Shown here: piece by piece, positions 24,931 to 33,615 of the stretch | Position numbering within the stretch: position 1 is the first letter of the stretch | Layout: the number at the start of each line of letters is the position of its first letter | DNA from: Chloroflexota bacterium | GTDB lineage: Bacteria > Chloroflexota > Anaerolineae > Anaerolineales > Anaerolineaceae | Direction of reading: 5' to 3' | NCBI GenBank assembly: GCA_012522475.1 | Contig: JAAYKH010000061.1 | Span: forward strand, 55,559-119,558 | DNA length: 64,000 bases | Notes under the pieces: generated by a model | The model's input: the letters and a program-made list of their open reading frames with translations, nothing else | Database searches by the model: none | Told to the model about the DNA's origin: nothing | Program-made: the position numbers and the translations under genes

Positions 24931-26301
24931 ATGTCAAAAACAAAGGTGACTGATGCGCTAAATTATTACCATCAAAATCAAAGTGAATTCCTTGGTGAAT
25001 TATTTGACTTTCTTCGGATACCATCCATATCAACTAGCGAGATCAACCAGGAAGATGTTCAAAAAGCAGCGGTATTTCTGCAGCGTAAATTGACAGAAAT
25101 TGGCTTTGAAAAGGTAAAGGTGTGTTCAACACTTATGCACCCGATTATCTACGCGGAAAAAATAGTCGACCCGCAAAAACCGACCATTCTTATTTATGGG
25201 CATTATGACGTTCAACCCCCAGACCCACTTTCTGAATGGAACACCCCTCCTTTCGAACCAAAAATTGAAAGCGAATATCTCCTGGCTCGTGGCGCGTCGG
25301 ATATGAAGGGGCAAATTTGGGCTGCCATCTCTGCATTGCAGTCGATATTGCAGACCGGTGAATTATCCGCCAATATCAAATTCTTAATTGAAGGCGAAGA
25401 GGAAATTGGATCTCCAAGCTTAGATCCGTTTTTAATGGAAAATAAAGCCTTGTTGACTTGCGATATGATCTTAAACCCGGATGGGAGCATGCTGGCGCCA
25501 GATAAGCCAACCATTATTTACGCATTAAGGGGGATGGCTTATTTCGAGTTGCGTGTTTATGGCCCATCTGCAGACCTGCATTCGGGCACTTTTGGCGGCG
25601 TTGTAGATAATCCTGCCAACGTTCTGTGTCGTTTAATCGGCGGGATGCATGACGAATTTGGCCGGGTAACCTTACCAGGGTTTTATAATGGAGTTCGCTC
25701 AATTTCGCCTCAGGAAAGCGCGGAATTATCGAAAATTGGCATGGATGCTGATGCGTATAAAGCATTAACCGGTGTCCCCGCGCTGGGAGGTGAAGCAGGT
25801 TTTCAACCCATTGAACGCATCGGCGCCAGGCCTACCTTAGATGTGAACGGCCTTTACGCAGGATATGTTGAGGAAGGCGCTAAAACGATAATACCTGCTT
25901 ATGCAATGGCGAAAATTTCATCACGTTTGGTTCCAGACCAAGATCCTGAAAATATTGAGGAAAGCCTCAAGCAATACCTCAAAGAAAACGCGCCTGATAC
26001 TGTTCGGTGGGAGTTAGAGATGCTGTCTGGGGCAACGGCTTATATTGCTGAAGCAGAAGCGCCCGGGGTAAGTTCATTTATTAACGCTTTAGAACAAACC
26101 TGGGGAAAACCACCAATTAGAAAACGAGAAGGTGGTTCGATTCCGGTAGCAACGTCTATGAAAAACATCCTCGGGGTTGATTCAATTATCACCGGGTTTG
26201 GACTGCCAGATGACCAGATCCACTCGCCAAATGAGAGGATGCACCTCCCCACACATTACAAAGGTGTTGAGGCTTTAATACGTTTCTTTTGCGGTTTTTA
26301 A
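24931..26301 (+). CDS. M20-family metallo-dipeptidase (ArgE/DapE/CNDP-like)
   Basis: M20 enzymes hydrolyse peptides or acylated amino acids with two Zn ions. Metal residues are in GHYDVQPP (His), ARGASDMKGQ (Asp), IEGEEEIGSPSL (Glu pair), NPDGSM (Asp) and DQIHSPNE (His). A dimerisation insert lies between (~residues 190-320). I start at the second ATG (24931), which has AAAAGGA seven bases upstream; the track starts at 24925. It is the first of three tightly spaced genes (gap 19 to DUF1385). The broad family prevents naming the substrate; the pattern is closest to CNDP-type dipeptidases. Confidence 0.88.
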   Translation: MSKTKVTDALNYYHQNQSEFLGELFDFLRIPSISTSEINQEDVQKAAVFLQRKLTEIGFEKVKVCSTLMHPIIYAEKIVDPQKPTILIYGHYDVQPPDPLSEWNTPPFEPKIESEYLLARGASDMKGQIWAAISALQSILQTGELSANIKFLIEGEEEIGSPSLDPFLMENKALLTCDMILNPDGSMLAPDKPTIIYALRGMAYFELRVYGPSADLHSGTFGGVVDNPANVLCRLIGGMHDEFGRVTLPGFYNGVRSISPQESAELSKIGMDADAYKALTGVPALGGEAGFQPIERIGARPTLDVNGLYAGYVEEGAKTIIPAYAMAKISSRLVPDQDPENIEESLKQYLKENAPDTVRWELEMLSGATAYIAEAEAPGVSSFINALEQTWGKPPIRKREGGSIPVATSMKNILGVDSIITGFGLPDDQIHSPNERMHLPTHYKGVEALIRFFCGF

Positions 26302-26320
26302 TTTACTGAAGGATCATTTG

Positions 26321-27220
26321 ATGAATGAAAGAATGCCAGCTTATGGTGGTCAGGCGGTAATTGAAGGCGTCCTCATGCGTGGGAAGTACGCCATTGCTAT
26401 GGCCAATAGAGCACCAACCCAAGAAATTGTTATAGTCCAGGAGTTATTGACCGGCCTGTATTCCGGTAAACTATCAAAAATCCCTTTTTTGCGAGGATTG
26501 ATCGGTTTGTGGGATGCGTTAGGGCTGGGGATGCGCTATTTAACGCTTTCTGCCAATATCCAGACCGGTGAGGCTGAAAAAATTGAAGGCCCCGCTCTTT
26601 ATTTAGCCTTGGCTTTATCCTTAATGTTTGGAATCGGAGTTTTCTTTTTGGTACCTGCGCTTATCTCTGGTTTGTTAATCAAGTATATGGCCCTAAGCTC
26701 CTGGTTAGCAAATTTGCTCGAGGGAATTCTTAGATTGGCTTTGCTCATTATCTATCTACTGTTAATTGGAAAAATGCCTGATATCCAAAGGGTTTTCATG
26801 TACCATGGGGCAGAACATAAAACCATAAACGCTTATGAAGGTGGCGCTGAATTGACCGTTGAGAATGTGGCGGAGTATCCACTTCAGCACCCTCGTTGCG
26901 GCACCTCGTTTATTCTTACCCTGGTGCTGCTTTCTATCCTCCTGTTTTCTCTGTTTGGCCCCCTGCCTCTCCACTGGCGTTTGCTTTCACGCCTTTTGAT
27001 GGTCCCCATTTTATCCGGTATAGCCTATGAATATATTCGGTTGCTTTCCAGGCATTTGGATAAGCCTTTTGTGCGGTGGATCATCAAACCTAATCTTGCC
27101 CTGCAAAATATGACCACACGTGAACCAACCCCTGAAATGCTAGAGGTAGCTATTCAGGCGTTTAATTCAATGTCAGAATTGGAAAAAGAACAATCTTCAG
27201 AAAAGGATTCCCATCTATAA
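26321..27220 (+). CDS. DUF1385 (YqhQ-like) membrane protein
   Basis: About 299 residues. The N-terminus AYGGQAVIEGVLMRGKYAIAMANR is the diagnostic DUF1385 opening. Three to four hydrophobic segments follow (ALYLALALSLMFGIGVFFLVPALISGLLI, LLEGILRLALLIIYLLLIG, SFILTLVLLSILLFSLFG), with the conserved MYHGAEHKTINAYE and HPRCGTSF between them. The His/Glu/Cys-rich motif suggests a metal site or catalysis, but no activity is established for the family. The track starts at TTG 26318; ATG at 26321 with GAAGGA upstream is preferred. Middle gene of a three-gene operon. Confidence 0.9.
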   Translation: MNERMPAYGGQAVIEGVLMRGKYAIAMANRAPTQEIVIVQELLTGLYSGKLSKIPFLRGLIGLWDALGLGMRYLTLSANIQTGEAEKIEGPALYLALALSLMFGIGVFFLVPALISGLLIKYMALSSWLANLLEGILRLALLIIYLLLIGKMPDIQRVFMYHGAEHKTINAYEGGAELTVENVAEYPLQHPRCGTSFILTLVLLSILLFSLFGPLPLHWRLLSRLLMVPILSGIAYEYIRLLSRHLDKPFVRWIIKPNLALQNMTTREPTPEMLEVAIQAFNSMSELEKEQSSEKDSHL

Positions 27221-27237
27221 TTTAGAAGGAATTGCCT

Positions 27238-27849
27238 ATGAAACCTTGGCAGCTTCTCTTAGCAGGTGTTTTGTTTGGGTTGCTTGCAGCTGGAGCGATT
27301 TTACTCGTCTCACAGCCTGAAAGAGGTGACCCAATTTCACTTTTTCCGGCACCTACAATCACCCATACAGCACCTCCCAAACCCACAGCGACAATTCCGC
27401 CCATTCAAGTGCTGATTAAAGGAGAGGTTAATAATCCGGGTATTTATCTGCTTGATCGGGAAAACAGGTTGTTTGATTTGATTGAAATCGCTGGCGGTCT
27501 GACTGAACAGGCTGATGCTGATAGGGTCAACGATGTTTTTTTATTACGAGATGGCGACTATTTCTACATTCCAGGTTTGGGTGAACATATCCCAGATACT
27601 GCCCGCAACGCCCCGGGTAATAATCCTCTAGATGATCCGAGTTATTTTGATTACCCCTTGAACATTAATACAGCTTCTCAAGAGGCATTTGAATCATTGC
27701 CCGGTATTGGGCCTGCCAAGGCAGCAGATATCATCGCTTTTCGTGAAAAAAATGGTGGGTTTACCGCTATCGAAGATCTATTACGTGTGCCTGGCATCGG
27801 TAATGCCACATTGGATGCAATTCGTGACTATCTCATTATCCAGCCTTAA
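27238..27849 (+). CDS. ComEA-like helix-hairpin-helix protein with membrane anchor
   Basis: 203 residues: one N-terminal membrane helix (WQLLLAGVLFGLLAAGAILLV), a Thr/Pro linker (PTITHTAPPKPTATIPP), a SLBB-like domain (VLIKGEVNNPGIYLLDRENRLFDLIEIAGGLTEQAD), and two helix-hairpin-helix motifs (LNINTASQEAFESLPGIGPAKAADIIAFREKNGGF and IEDLLRVPGIGNATLDAIRDYL). This is the ComEA layout, the DNA receptor of natural transformation. Whether uptake occurs here is unknown; ComEC is not in the window. Start at 27238 with AGAAGGA seven bases upstream; the track's TTG (27232) is not needed. Confidence 0.85.
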   Translation: MKPWQLLLAGVLFGLLAAGAILLVSQPERGDPISLFPAPTITHTAPPKPTATIPPIQVLIKGEVNNPGIYLLDRENRLFDLIEIAGGLTEQADADRVNDVFLLRDGDYFYIPGLGEHIPDTARNAPGNNPLDDPSYFDYPLNINTASQEAFESLPGIGPAKAADIIAFREKNGGFTAIEDLLRVPGIGNATLDAIRDYLIIQP

Positions 27850-28006
27850 TAACCTTCTCATTAATACAACTGTATAAAAGCCAAGTTCTTTTCCAGTTTT
27901 TGGCATGTGAAAATCATTGCTGATCTTGCTTAGATTTATACCATCCTCAGCAAGCTGATGCAGTTCACGGCCTAACAATCGGAGAAGTAAAGGTATAATC
28001 AAAGAA

Positions 28007-30118
28007 ATGGAAATAAAAGGCAAAACTCGCAAGCAATTAATCCAGCCGGGATTTCTTAAAACGCTAATTTTAAGCGTTTCAGCGCTGCTTGCTTTTTTTA
28101 CACTTATTTTGCCTGATATCATCAAACAATCATCGCTCCAAATACAAATTGGAGATGTGACCTCACAAGATATTCTTGCGCCTTATTCGCTCAGCTTTGA
28201 AAGTGAACTGTTAACTGAGCGTGCGCGCAAGGACGCAGCCAATTCAGTACAGCCCATATACCTGCCCACCGACCCAAGCATCGGTCGCAGGCAAGTTGAA
28301 CAATTGCGCACGGTTTTATACTTTATTACGACAGTGCGCCTGGACCCCTTTGCCAGCATTGAACGAAAAATATCTGATATTCAAACTGTAGAAAACCTCG
28401 ATCTTTCGGAAGAAACAATTATCCGCATTTTACAATTAAACGATGCGCGTATGGCGGCAATTGAGGTCGAATCCACTACGGTTCTTGAGCAGATCATGCG
28501 CAATACATTGCGCGAGCCTGATATTTTAACAGTCAAAAGAAACATCCTCGCACTTATTGACTTCTCATTCCCCGAAGAACAAGCGCATATTGTGGTTGCA
28601 CTTGTTGAGCCATTTATCGTTCCCAATAGCATCTTTTCTGCTGAACAAACCGATGCTGCCATTGAAGAAGCACGCCAATCTGTGAATCCAGTCGTTCGCT
28701 CTTTTGTATCGGGTGAAACATTGGTCAGATTGGGACAGATCATCAGTGAAATCGAGTGGGAAGCCTTACAACGGTATGGGCTGATTCAGTCCGGAAGTTA
28801 TTGGCAAAATATTATTGGTGCAAGTATTTTAACATTGGTAATTGCCCTATTGATTGGCTTATATTATAAAAAGAATCCGGACAGTTCAATTTCCTCAGTA
28901 AAATCTGTGTTGCTGGTGGCTGTTGTATTTTTGCTATTCCTTAGCATCGCCAGGTTCTTTGTAATCAACCGGACAATTTTGCCTTACCTGTATCCTTTGG
29001 CGGCCTTTGGTCTGACAATAGCCATCATTTTTACTGTTGAGGAGGCGATGCTGCTGTCAATAACCTTAGGATTATTGACAGCCTATGGGCTACCGAATGG
29101 ATTTGACCTGTCTGTGTTTTATATTGTTCCGACAGTACTTGGCATATTAACCCTGGGTAAAGCCAGGCGTATCGGTGCATTTTTCTTTTCTGGTTTGACA
29201 ATTGGGCTCGCTGGTATTGCGATTGTTTTGGGATACCGACTGCCAGATTCCGCAACGGATTGGGTCGGGATTGCCACGCTTAGCGGTGCCGCCCTCATCT
29301 ATGGGGTCGCATCAGCCAGCCTTACTTTATTATTGCAATACATCTTTTCCCAGTCTTTGGAAATCACCACCTCGTTACAACTTCTCGACACTTCGCGTCC
29401 TGATCACCCCCTGCTGCAGTTAATGCTCAGGAACGCGCCCGGGAGTTATCAACATTCCCTTCAGGTCGCTAATCTTGCAGAACAAGCGGCTGAAGCAATC
29501 GGTGCAGATGGCTTGCTTGTGCGTGTTGGCGCTATTTACCATGACTGTGGGAAATCCCTCAATCCCCATTTTTTTATTGAAAACCAAATTCAAAACGAAT
29601 CCAATCCTCACGATGAGATTGACCCATACCTGAGTGCGCGGACGATTATCAGCCATGTCACGGATGGTGTGAATCTGGCAAGAAAACACCGTTTACCTGA
29701 GCGGGTCATTGATTTCATCAAGGAACATCATGGCACAATGCATACGCATTACCAGTATACAAAAGCCCTCCAGGAAGCTGAAAATCGGGCAGATGTGGAT
29801 AAAACCTTGTTTACATATCCGGGCCCACGGCCCCAATCCAAAGAGACTGCATTGTTAATGTTAGCCGACGGCACTGAGGCGCGTACTCGCGCTGAGCGGC
29901 CAAAAGATGAGGGTGAATTAGAGGCATTGATCGACATCGTTTTTACATTTTATTCACAAAACAATCAATTAGACGATACAAACTTAACCCTCAAAGACCT
30001 TCAATCAATCAAGGAATCTTTTTTCCACACCCTTAAGGGTGCTTATCACCCCCGGGTAAAATACCCTGAGATTGTCAAAACTGATCATCAGTCCATCGAT
30101 AATGCTAAGAAAAAATGA
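28007..30118 (+). CDS. pgpH: PgpH/YqfF-type 7TM-HD family membrane phosphohydrolase
   Basis: 703 residues, the family's usual length. One N-terminal helix (LKTLILSVSALLAFFTLILPDI), a long extracytoplasmic domain (~45-265), a block of seven helices (~270-460) and a cytoplasmic HD domain: HSLQVANLAEQAAEAIG...AIYHDCGKSLNP, EHHGT and MLADGTEARTRA. PgpH of Listeria hydrolyses cyclic di-AMP, so this gene is a likely c-di-AMP phosphodiesterase. A TATAAT lies only seven bases upstream of the ATG and no good ribosome site is seen, so the start deserves checking. It overlaps ybeY by four bases (ATGA). Confidence 0.9.
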   Translation: MEIKGKTRKQLIQPGFLKTLILSVSALLAFFTLILPDIIKQSSLQIQIGDVTSQDILAPYSLSFESELLTERARKDAANSVQPIYLPTDPSIGRRQVEQLRTVLYFITTVRLDPFASIERKISDIQTVENLDLSEETIIRILQLNDARMAAIEVESTTVLEQIMRNTLREPDILTVKRNILALIDFSFPEEQAHIVVALVEPFIVPNSIFSAEQTDAAIEEARQSVNPVVRSFVSGETLVRLGQIISEIEWEALQRYGLIQSGSYWQNIIGASILTLVIALLIGLYYKKNPDSSISSVKSVLLVAVVFLLFLSIARFFVINRTILPYLYPLAAFGLTIAIIFTVEEAMLLSITLGLLTAYGLPNGFDLSVFYIVPTVLGILTLGKARRIGAFFFSGLTIGLAGIAIVLGYRLPDSATDWVGIATLSGAALIYGVASASLTLLLQYIFSQSLEITTSLQLLDTSRPDHPLLQLMLRNAPGSYQHSLQVANLAEQAAEAIGADGLLVRVGAIYHDCGKSLNPHFFIENQIQNESNPHDEIDPYLSARTIISHVTDGVNLARKHRLPERVIDFIKEHHGTMHTHYQYTKALQEAENRADVDKTLFTYPGPRPQSKETALLMLADGTEARTRAERPKDEGELEALIDIVFTFYSQNNQLDDTNLTLKDLQSIKESFFHTLKGAYHPRVKYPEIVKTDHQSIDNAKKK

Positions 30119-30585
30119 TCCCAGAAAAATTTGTTATCAATATTTTTGTTAACCCGAAATTTAAAACGAAAATTGATCAATCAATAATCCGTAATGCAGT
30201 TCAAACCACACTTGAAAGCGAAGGTAACACGCACGTTTCTCTTTCGATTAAATTCACAAAGGATAAAGAGGTACGTCTATTAAACAAGGCTTACCGAAAT
30301 ATTGACAAGACGACGGACGTGCTGGCATTCAATCAGGGTTATATTGACCCTGAAACAGACCTGCTTTACCTGGGTGACATCATTATTTCTTGTGAACAAG
30401 CACAATTACAAGCCAATGAAAATGGCCGCTCGGTTACAGAAGAATGTGCTCTATTAACCGTTCATGGAACACTGCATTTATTGGGGTACGACCATGCAAC
30501 ACCCGGTGAAAAAGCGATCATGTGGAAAAAACAAGACCATATTCTTAAGTCTGTTTTAAGACCTGGATTGGAGGATGACACATGA
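30115..30585 (+). CDS. ybeY: Endoribonuclease YbeY (rRNA maturation factor)
   Basis: A 156-residue Zn-dependent RNase acting in 16S rRNA 3'-end processing and ribosome quality control. The metal motif HGTLHLLGYDH gives His117, His121 and His127. DKTTDVLAF precedes it as in the family. The pgpH-ybeY order is a widely conserved pair, and the ATGA overlap fits translational coupling. It also overlaps the next gene by four bases. Confidence 0.95.
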   Translation: MIPEKFVINIFVNPKFKTKIDQSIIRNAVQTTLESEGNTHVSLSIKFTKDKEVRLLNKAYRNIDKTTDVLAFNQGYIDPETDLLYLGDIIISCEQAQLQANENGRSVTEECALLTVHGTLHLLGYDHATPGEKAIMWKKQDHILKSVLRPGLEDDT

Positions 30586-31439
30586 AAATCAGCTTAAATA
30601 ACAGGAAGTTAGGGCAAATTTTAATAAGTATTGCCCTCATTGGAATGATCTTTTCATTTTTTGGCATCATTACAACCTGGTATTACAAACCAAAAATTGA
30701 GGAAACAATGCTTGGGGTCCTCGATTCCCTGGAACAAGTATTAAATAATACTAGAAGCGGCCTGATCGTTATCAATGATACAATGACTGTAGCGACTGGA
30801 AACATTGAAATGATCACTGACTCGCTGGAAAATGCGACAAACACGTTAGACAATATAGCGGTGTCTTTAACCTCCTCGGCCGATTTAATCGGCGGTGATT
30901 TACGAGAGACAATTATTGATACTCAGATAGCGTTGACCTCTGCCGCTCAGAGCGCCGGTATCATCGATAATACCCTGCGGTTGATCGCTGCAATCCCAAT
31001 TTTAGGGGCCGATTATCGACCTGAAGTCCCTCTTAGCACAAGTTTGGCAAATGTTTCAGAAAGTTTAATGAATGTCCCAGAAAAATTCCTTGAAATTAAT
31101 CAATTCATCAAGGAAACCGAAGGCGGTTTGGGAGATCTACAAACAGATATTTCAGTATTTTCTGCAGAGATCCAAAGCTTTGAAGATTCTTTGACAGAAA
31201 CCCAGACTTTAGTTGCTGAATACGATTTAATTTTTGAGACAATGCAGGAACAATTTTTAGGCATGCGCAAACAAATTCCCACTTTTTTGCTGCTGGTCAG
31301 CATTTTCATCACAGGTGGTTTCTTTTTCCTTGGTTTTTCACAAATCATCATTTACGATCAAGGCAAGACGCTTAGAGATGGCGAGCGCGTTTTACTTTCT
31401 CTGTCCGAGTTAAACCAGAACAAGACAACAGATCATTAG
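30582..31439 (+). CDS. Hypothetical two-helix membrane protein with helical extracytoplasmic region
   Basis: 285 residues. A helix near the N-terminus (ILISIALIGMIFSFFGIITTWYY) and one near the C-terminus (FLLLVSIFITGGFFFLGFSQIII) flank about 210 residues rich in Ser, Thr and heptad-like Leu/Ile (DSLEQVLNNTRSGLIVINDTM, SLENATNTLDNIAVSLTSSA, FSAEIQSFEDSLTETQTL). These are probably long helices outside the membrane, somewhat like methyl-accepting or phage-tail type coiled coils, but no known domain is recognised. It overlaps ybeY by four bases and is followed by argF, so it lies inside a housekeeping operon. Function unknown. Confidence 0.8.
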   Translation: MKISLNNRKLGQILISIALIGMIFSFFGIITTWYYKPKIEETMLGVLDSLEQVLNNTRSGLIVINDTMTVATGNIEMITDSLENATNTLDNIAVSLTSSADLIGGDLRETIIDTQIALTSAAQSAGIIDNTLRLIAAIPILGADYRPEVPLSTSLANVSESLMNVPEKFLEINQFIKETEGGLGDLQTDISVFSAEIQSFEDSLTETQTLVAEYDLIFETMQEQFLGMRKQIPTFLLLVSIFITGGFFFLGFSQIIIYDQGKTLRDGERVLLSLSELNQNKTTDH

Positions 31440-31458
31440 TCGAAATTACGGAGGTTCT

Positions 31459-32397
31459 ATGAAACATTTTATTGATATTGCCGACTTTTCAGTCGCAGAG
31501 TTGCAAAGTATGTTGGATTTGGCGTTGAGTCTCAAAGCTGAGTATAAAAACGGGGTTATAAGGCCGCTTTTAAAAGACAAAGTGCTTGCGATGGTATTTG
31601 AAAAGCCGAGTCTGAGAACACGGGTAAGCTTTGATATGGCCATGCGAACACTTGGTGGAGATGCCTTATATTTGTCGCCCCAAGAAGTTGGGCTCGGAAA
31701 ACGTGAATCGATCCCTGATGTCGCTCGAGTCCTTTCTGGCTATGTGCAGGCAATCATGGCAAGAGTCTTCGAGCACGAGCATATTCTCGAATTGGCACGA
31801 TGGTCATCGGTCCCCGTGATCAATGGGCTGAGCGATTACAACCACCCTTGCCAGGCCATAGCAGATGCACTAACAATTATTGAAGAATTTGACGACCTGA
31901 AGGGGAGAACGGTAGCTTATATTGGAGATGGTAACAACGTTGCTATCTCGCTTATGAAAATCGTCACCAAACTCGGTGGAGACTTTCGAATTGCAAACCC
32001 AGAAGATTACGACATGCCAGAAGATGCCATTCAACAATCCAGAGAATTTGCGGTTGAAACAGGTGGATCAGTAGCCCTGTTCAGAGCTCCAGAAGAAGCA
32101 GCTGAAGCTGCTGATGTGTTATACACAGACACCTGGATCAGCATGGGCCAAGAAGAAGAAGGAAAAAAGCGGGAAATGATCTTTCCGCCCTACCAGATTA
32201 ACGAGAAATTAGTGGGTATGGCGAAGTCAGACGCGATTGTTTTGCACTGCTTGCCTGCTTATCGGGGCAAAGAAATTACGGATGAAGTTGCAGATGGCCC
32301 ACATTCGAGGCTGTTTGAGCAAGCAGAAAACCGTATGCACGCCCAAAAAGCGATACTTGTTCAACTTTTTGATAAAGGAGACGATCATGTTGAATAG
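31459..32397 (+). CDS. argF: Ornithine carbamoyltransferase
   Basis: Makes citrulline from ornithine and carbamoyl phosphate in arginine synthesis. Substrate motifs: SLRTR (residues 51-55, where the family often has STRTR), HPCQ in NHPCQAIADAL, and HCLPAYRGKEI. YIGDGNNVAISLMKI opens the ornithine domain. 312 residues is typical. ACGGAGGTTCT precedes the ATG. Its last 11 bases overlap the ornithine aminotransferase gene, so both enzymes that compete for ornithine are co-expressed. Anabolic versus catabolic direction cannot be decided from the sequence. Confidence 0.95.
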   Translation: MKHFIDIADFSVAELQSMLDLALSLKAEYKNGVIRPLLKDKVLAMVFEKPSLRTRVSFDMAMRTLGGDALYLSPQEVGLGKRESIPDVARVLSGYVQAIMARVFEHEHILELARWSSVPVINGLSDYNHPCQAIADALTIIEEFDDLKGRTVAYIGDGNNVAISLMKIVTKLGGDFRIANPEDYDMPEDAIQQSREFAVETGGSVALFRAPEEAAEAADVLYTDTWISMGQEEEGKKREMIFPPYQINEKLVGMAKSDAIVLHCLPAYRGKEITDEVADGPHSRLFEQAENRMHAQKAILVQLFDKGDDHVE

Positions 32398-33592
32398 TGA
32401 ATATTTTATTAATCTTGAAAATCAGTATGGCGCTCACAATTATCATCCATTGGATGTCGTTCTTGTAAAAGGAGAGGGCGTATGGGTGTATGATGTTGAG
32501 GGAAACAAATATCTCGATTGTCTAAGCGCTTATTCTGCGGTTAGCCAGGGACATAACCATCCAAAGATCAAACAAGCAATGATTGACCAGCTTGATCGAT
32601 TGACCCTGACCTCGCGGGCCTTTTACAATGATAAGCTTGGCTTGTTTTACAAAAAACTATCCGAAATGACAGGCTATGAAATGTCCTTGCCCATGAACAG
32701 CGGCGCGGAAGCGGTTGAAACAGCCATCAAAGTTGCACGAAAATGGGGTTACCACATCAAAGGAGTTCCGCGACATCAGGCGGAAATTATTGTAGCAGAT
32801 GGGAATTTCCACGGTAGGACAATCACAATCATCTCATTTACGTCCACACATCAATACAAACATGATTTTGGCCCCTTTACTCCAGGGTTCCCGATGGTTA
32901 AGTACGGCGATATCAAAGCAATTGAAGATGCGATTAATGACAATACGGTGGCAATTATGCTGGAACCCCTCCAGGGAGAAAATGGCATTCTGATACCGCC
33001 TGAGGGTTATTTTAAAGCTGTCGAAAATCTTTGCCGAGAAAACAATATCCTTCTTATTGCTGATGAAATCCAAACCGGACTTGGGCGCACAGGCGCCTTT
33101 TTTGCCAGCGATCACGAAAATGTAAGGCCAGATATTATGGTCATTGGCAAAGCTTTGTCGGGCGGCTTTTATCCCGTATCTGCGGTTTTAGCAGATGAGC
33201 CGATTTTGGGCTTGATTGTGCCAGGAGACCATGGCTCTACATTTGGTGGAAACCCACTCGGTGCCGCAGTGGCAATCGCTGCTTTGGAGGTCATTGAGGA
33301 AGAAAAGTTAGTCGAAAACTCCAGGGATTTGGGTCAATACATGATGGACTATCTGGAAGAAGTTCCCAAGAAAAATATTCATGACTTGCGTGGCAAAGGA
33401 CTGTTCATTGGTATTGAGTTAAAACACGAATTGGGCGGTGCCAGAAGATATGCTGAGGTCCTCAAACAAAAGGGGATTCTGGCAAAAGAGACCCATACAC
33501 ACACCATCCGGCTGGCACCACCGCTGGTCTTAGACAAAGATACCGCTGATTGGATGTTGCCCATTATCCGTGACACCTTATTAATGGATTAA
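32387..33592 (+). CDS. rocD: Ornithine aminotransferase (ornithine-oxo-acid transaminase)
   Basis: A class III PLP enzyme that converts ornithine to glutamate semialdehyde. The sequence SEYFINLENQYGAHNYHPLDVVLVKGEGVWVYDVEGN is the typical start. PLP residues: LLIADEIQTGLGRTG and the Lys in VIGKALSGGFYPVSAVL. The track runs upstream to 32237, but ATG 32387 has AAAGGAG six bases before it and matches the family start (401 residues). It overlaps argF by 11 bases and is followed by pyruvate kinase after 23 bases. A link between arginine and proline metabolism is likely. Confidence 0.93.
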   Translation: MLNSEYFINLENQYGAHNYHPLDVVLVKGEGVWVYDVEGNKYLDCLSAYSAVSQGHNHPKIKQAMIDQLDRLTLTSRAFYNDKLGLFYKKLSEMTGYEMSLPMNSGAEAVETAIKVARKWGYHIKGVPRHQAEIIVADGNFHGRTITIISFTSTHQYKHDFGPFTPGFPMVKYGDIKAIEDAINDNTVAIMLEPLQGENGILIPPEGYFKAVENLCRENNILLIADEIQTGLGRTGAFFASDHENVRPDIMVIGKALSGGFYPVSAVLADEPILGLIVPGDHGSTFGGNPLGAAVAIAALEVIEEEKLVENSRDLGQYMMDYLEEVPKKNIHDLRGKGLFIGIELKHELGGARRYAEVLKQKGILAKETHTHTIRLAPPLVLDKDTADWMLPIIRDTLLMD

Positions 33593-33615
33593 CCGGGCGT
33601 TTTGGAGAGAATAAT

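Noticed and set aside
27994-27999. TATAAT as the pgpH promoter
   Set aside because: Only seven bases separate it from the ATG and no matching -35 box is seen; it could serve a leaderless mRNA but is unproven.
27781-28125. Minus-strand ORF across the ComEA-pgpH junction
   Set aside because: It overlaps two well-supported plus-strand genes and has no family signature.
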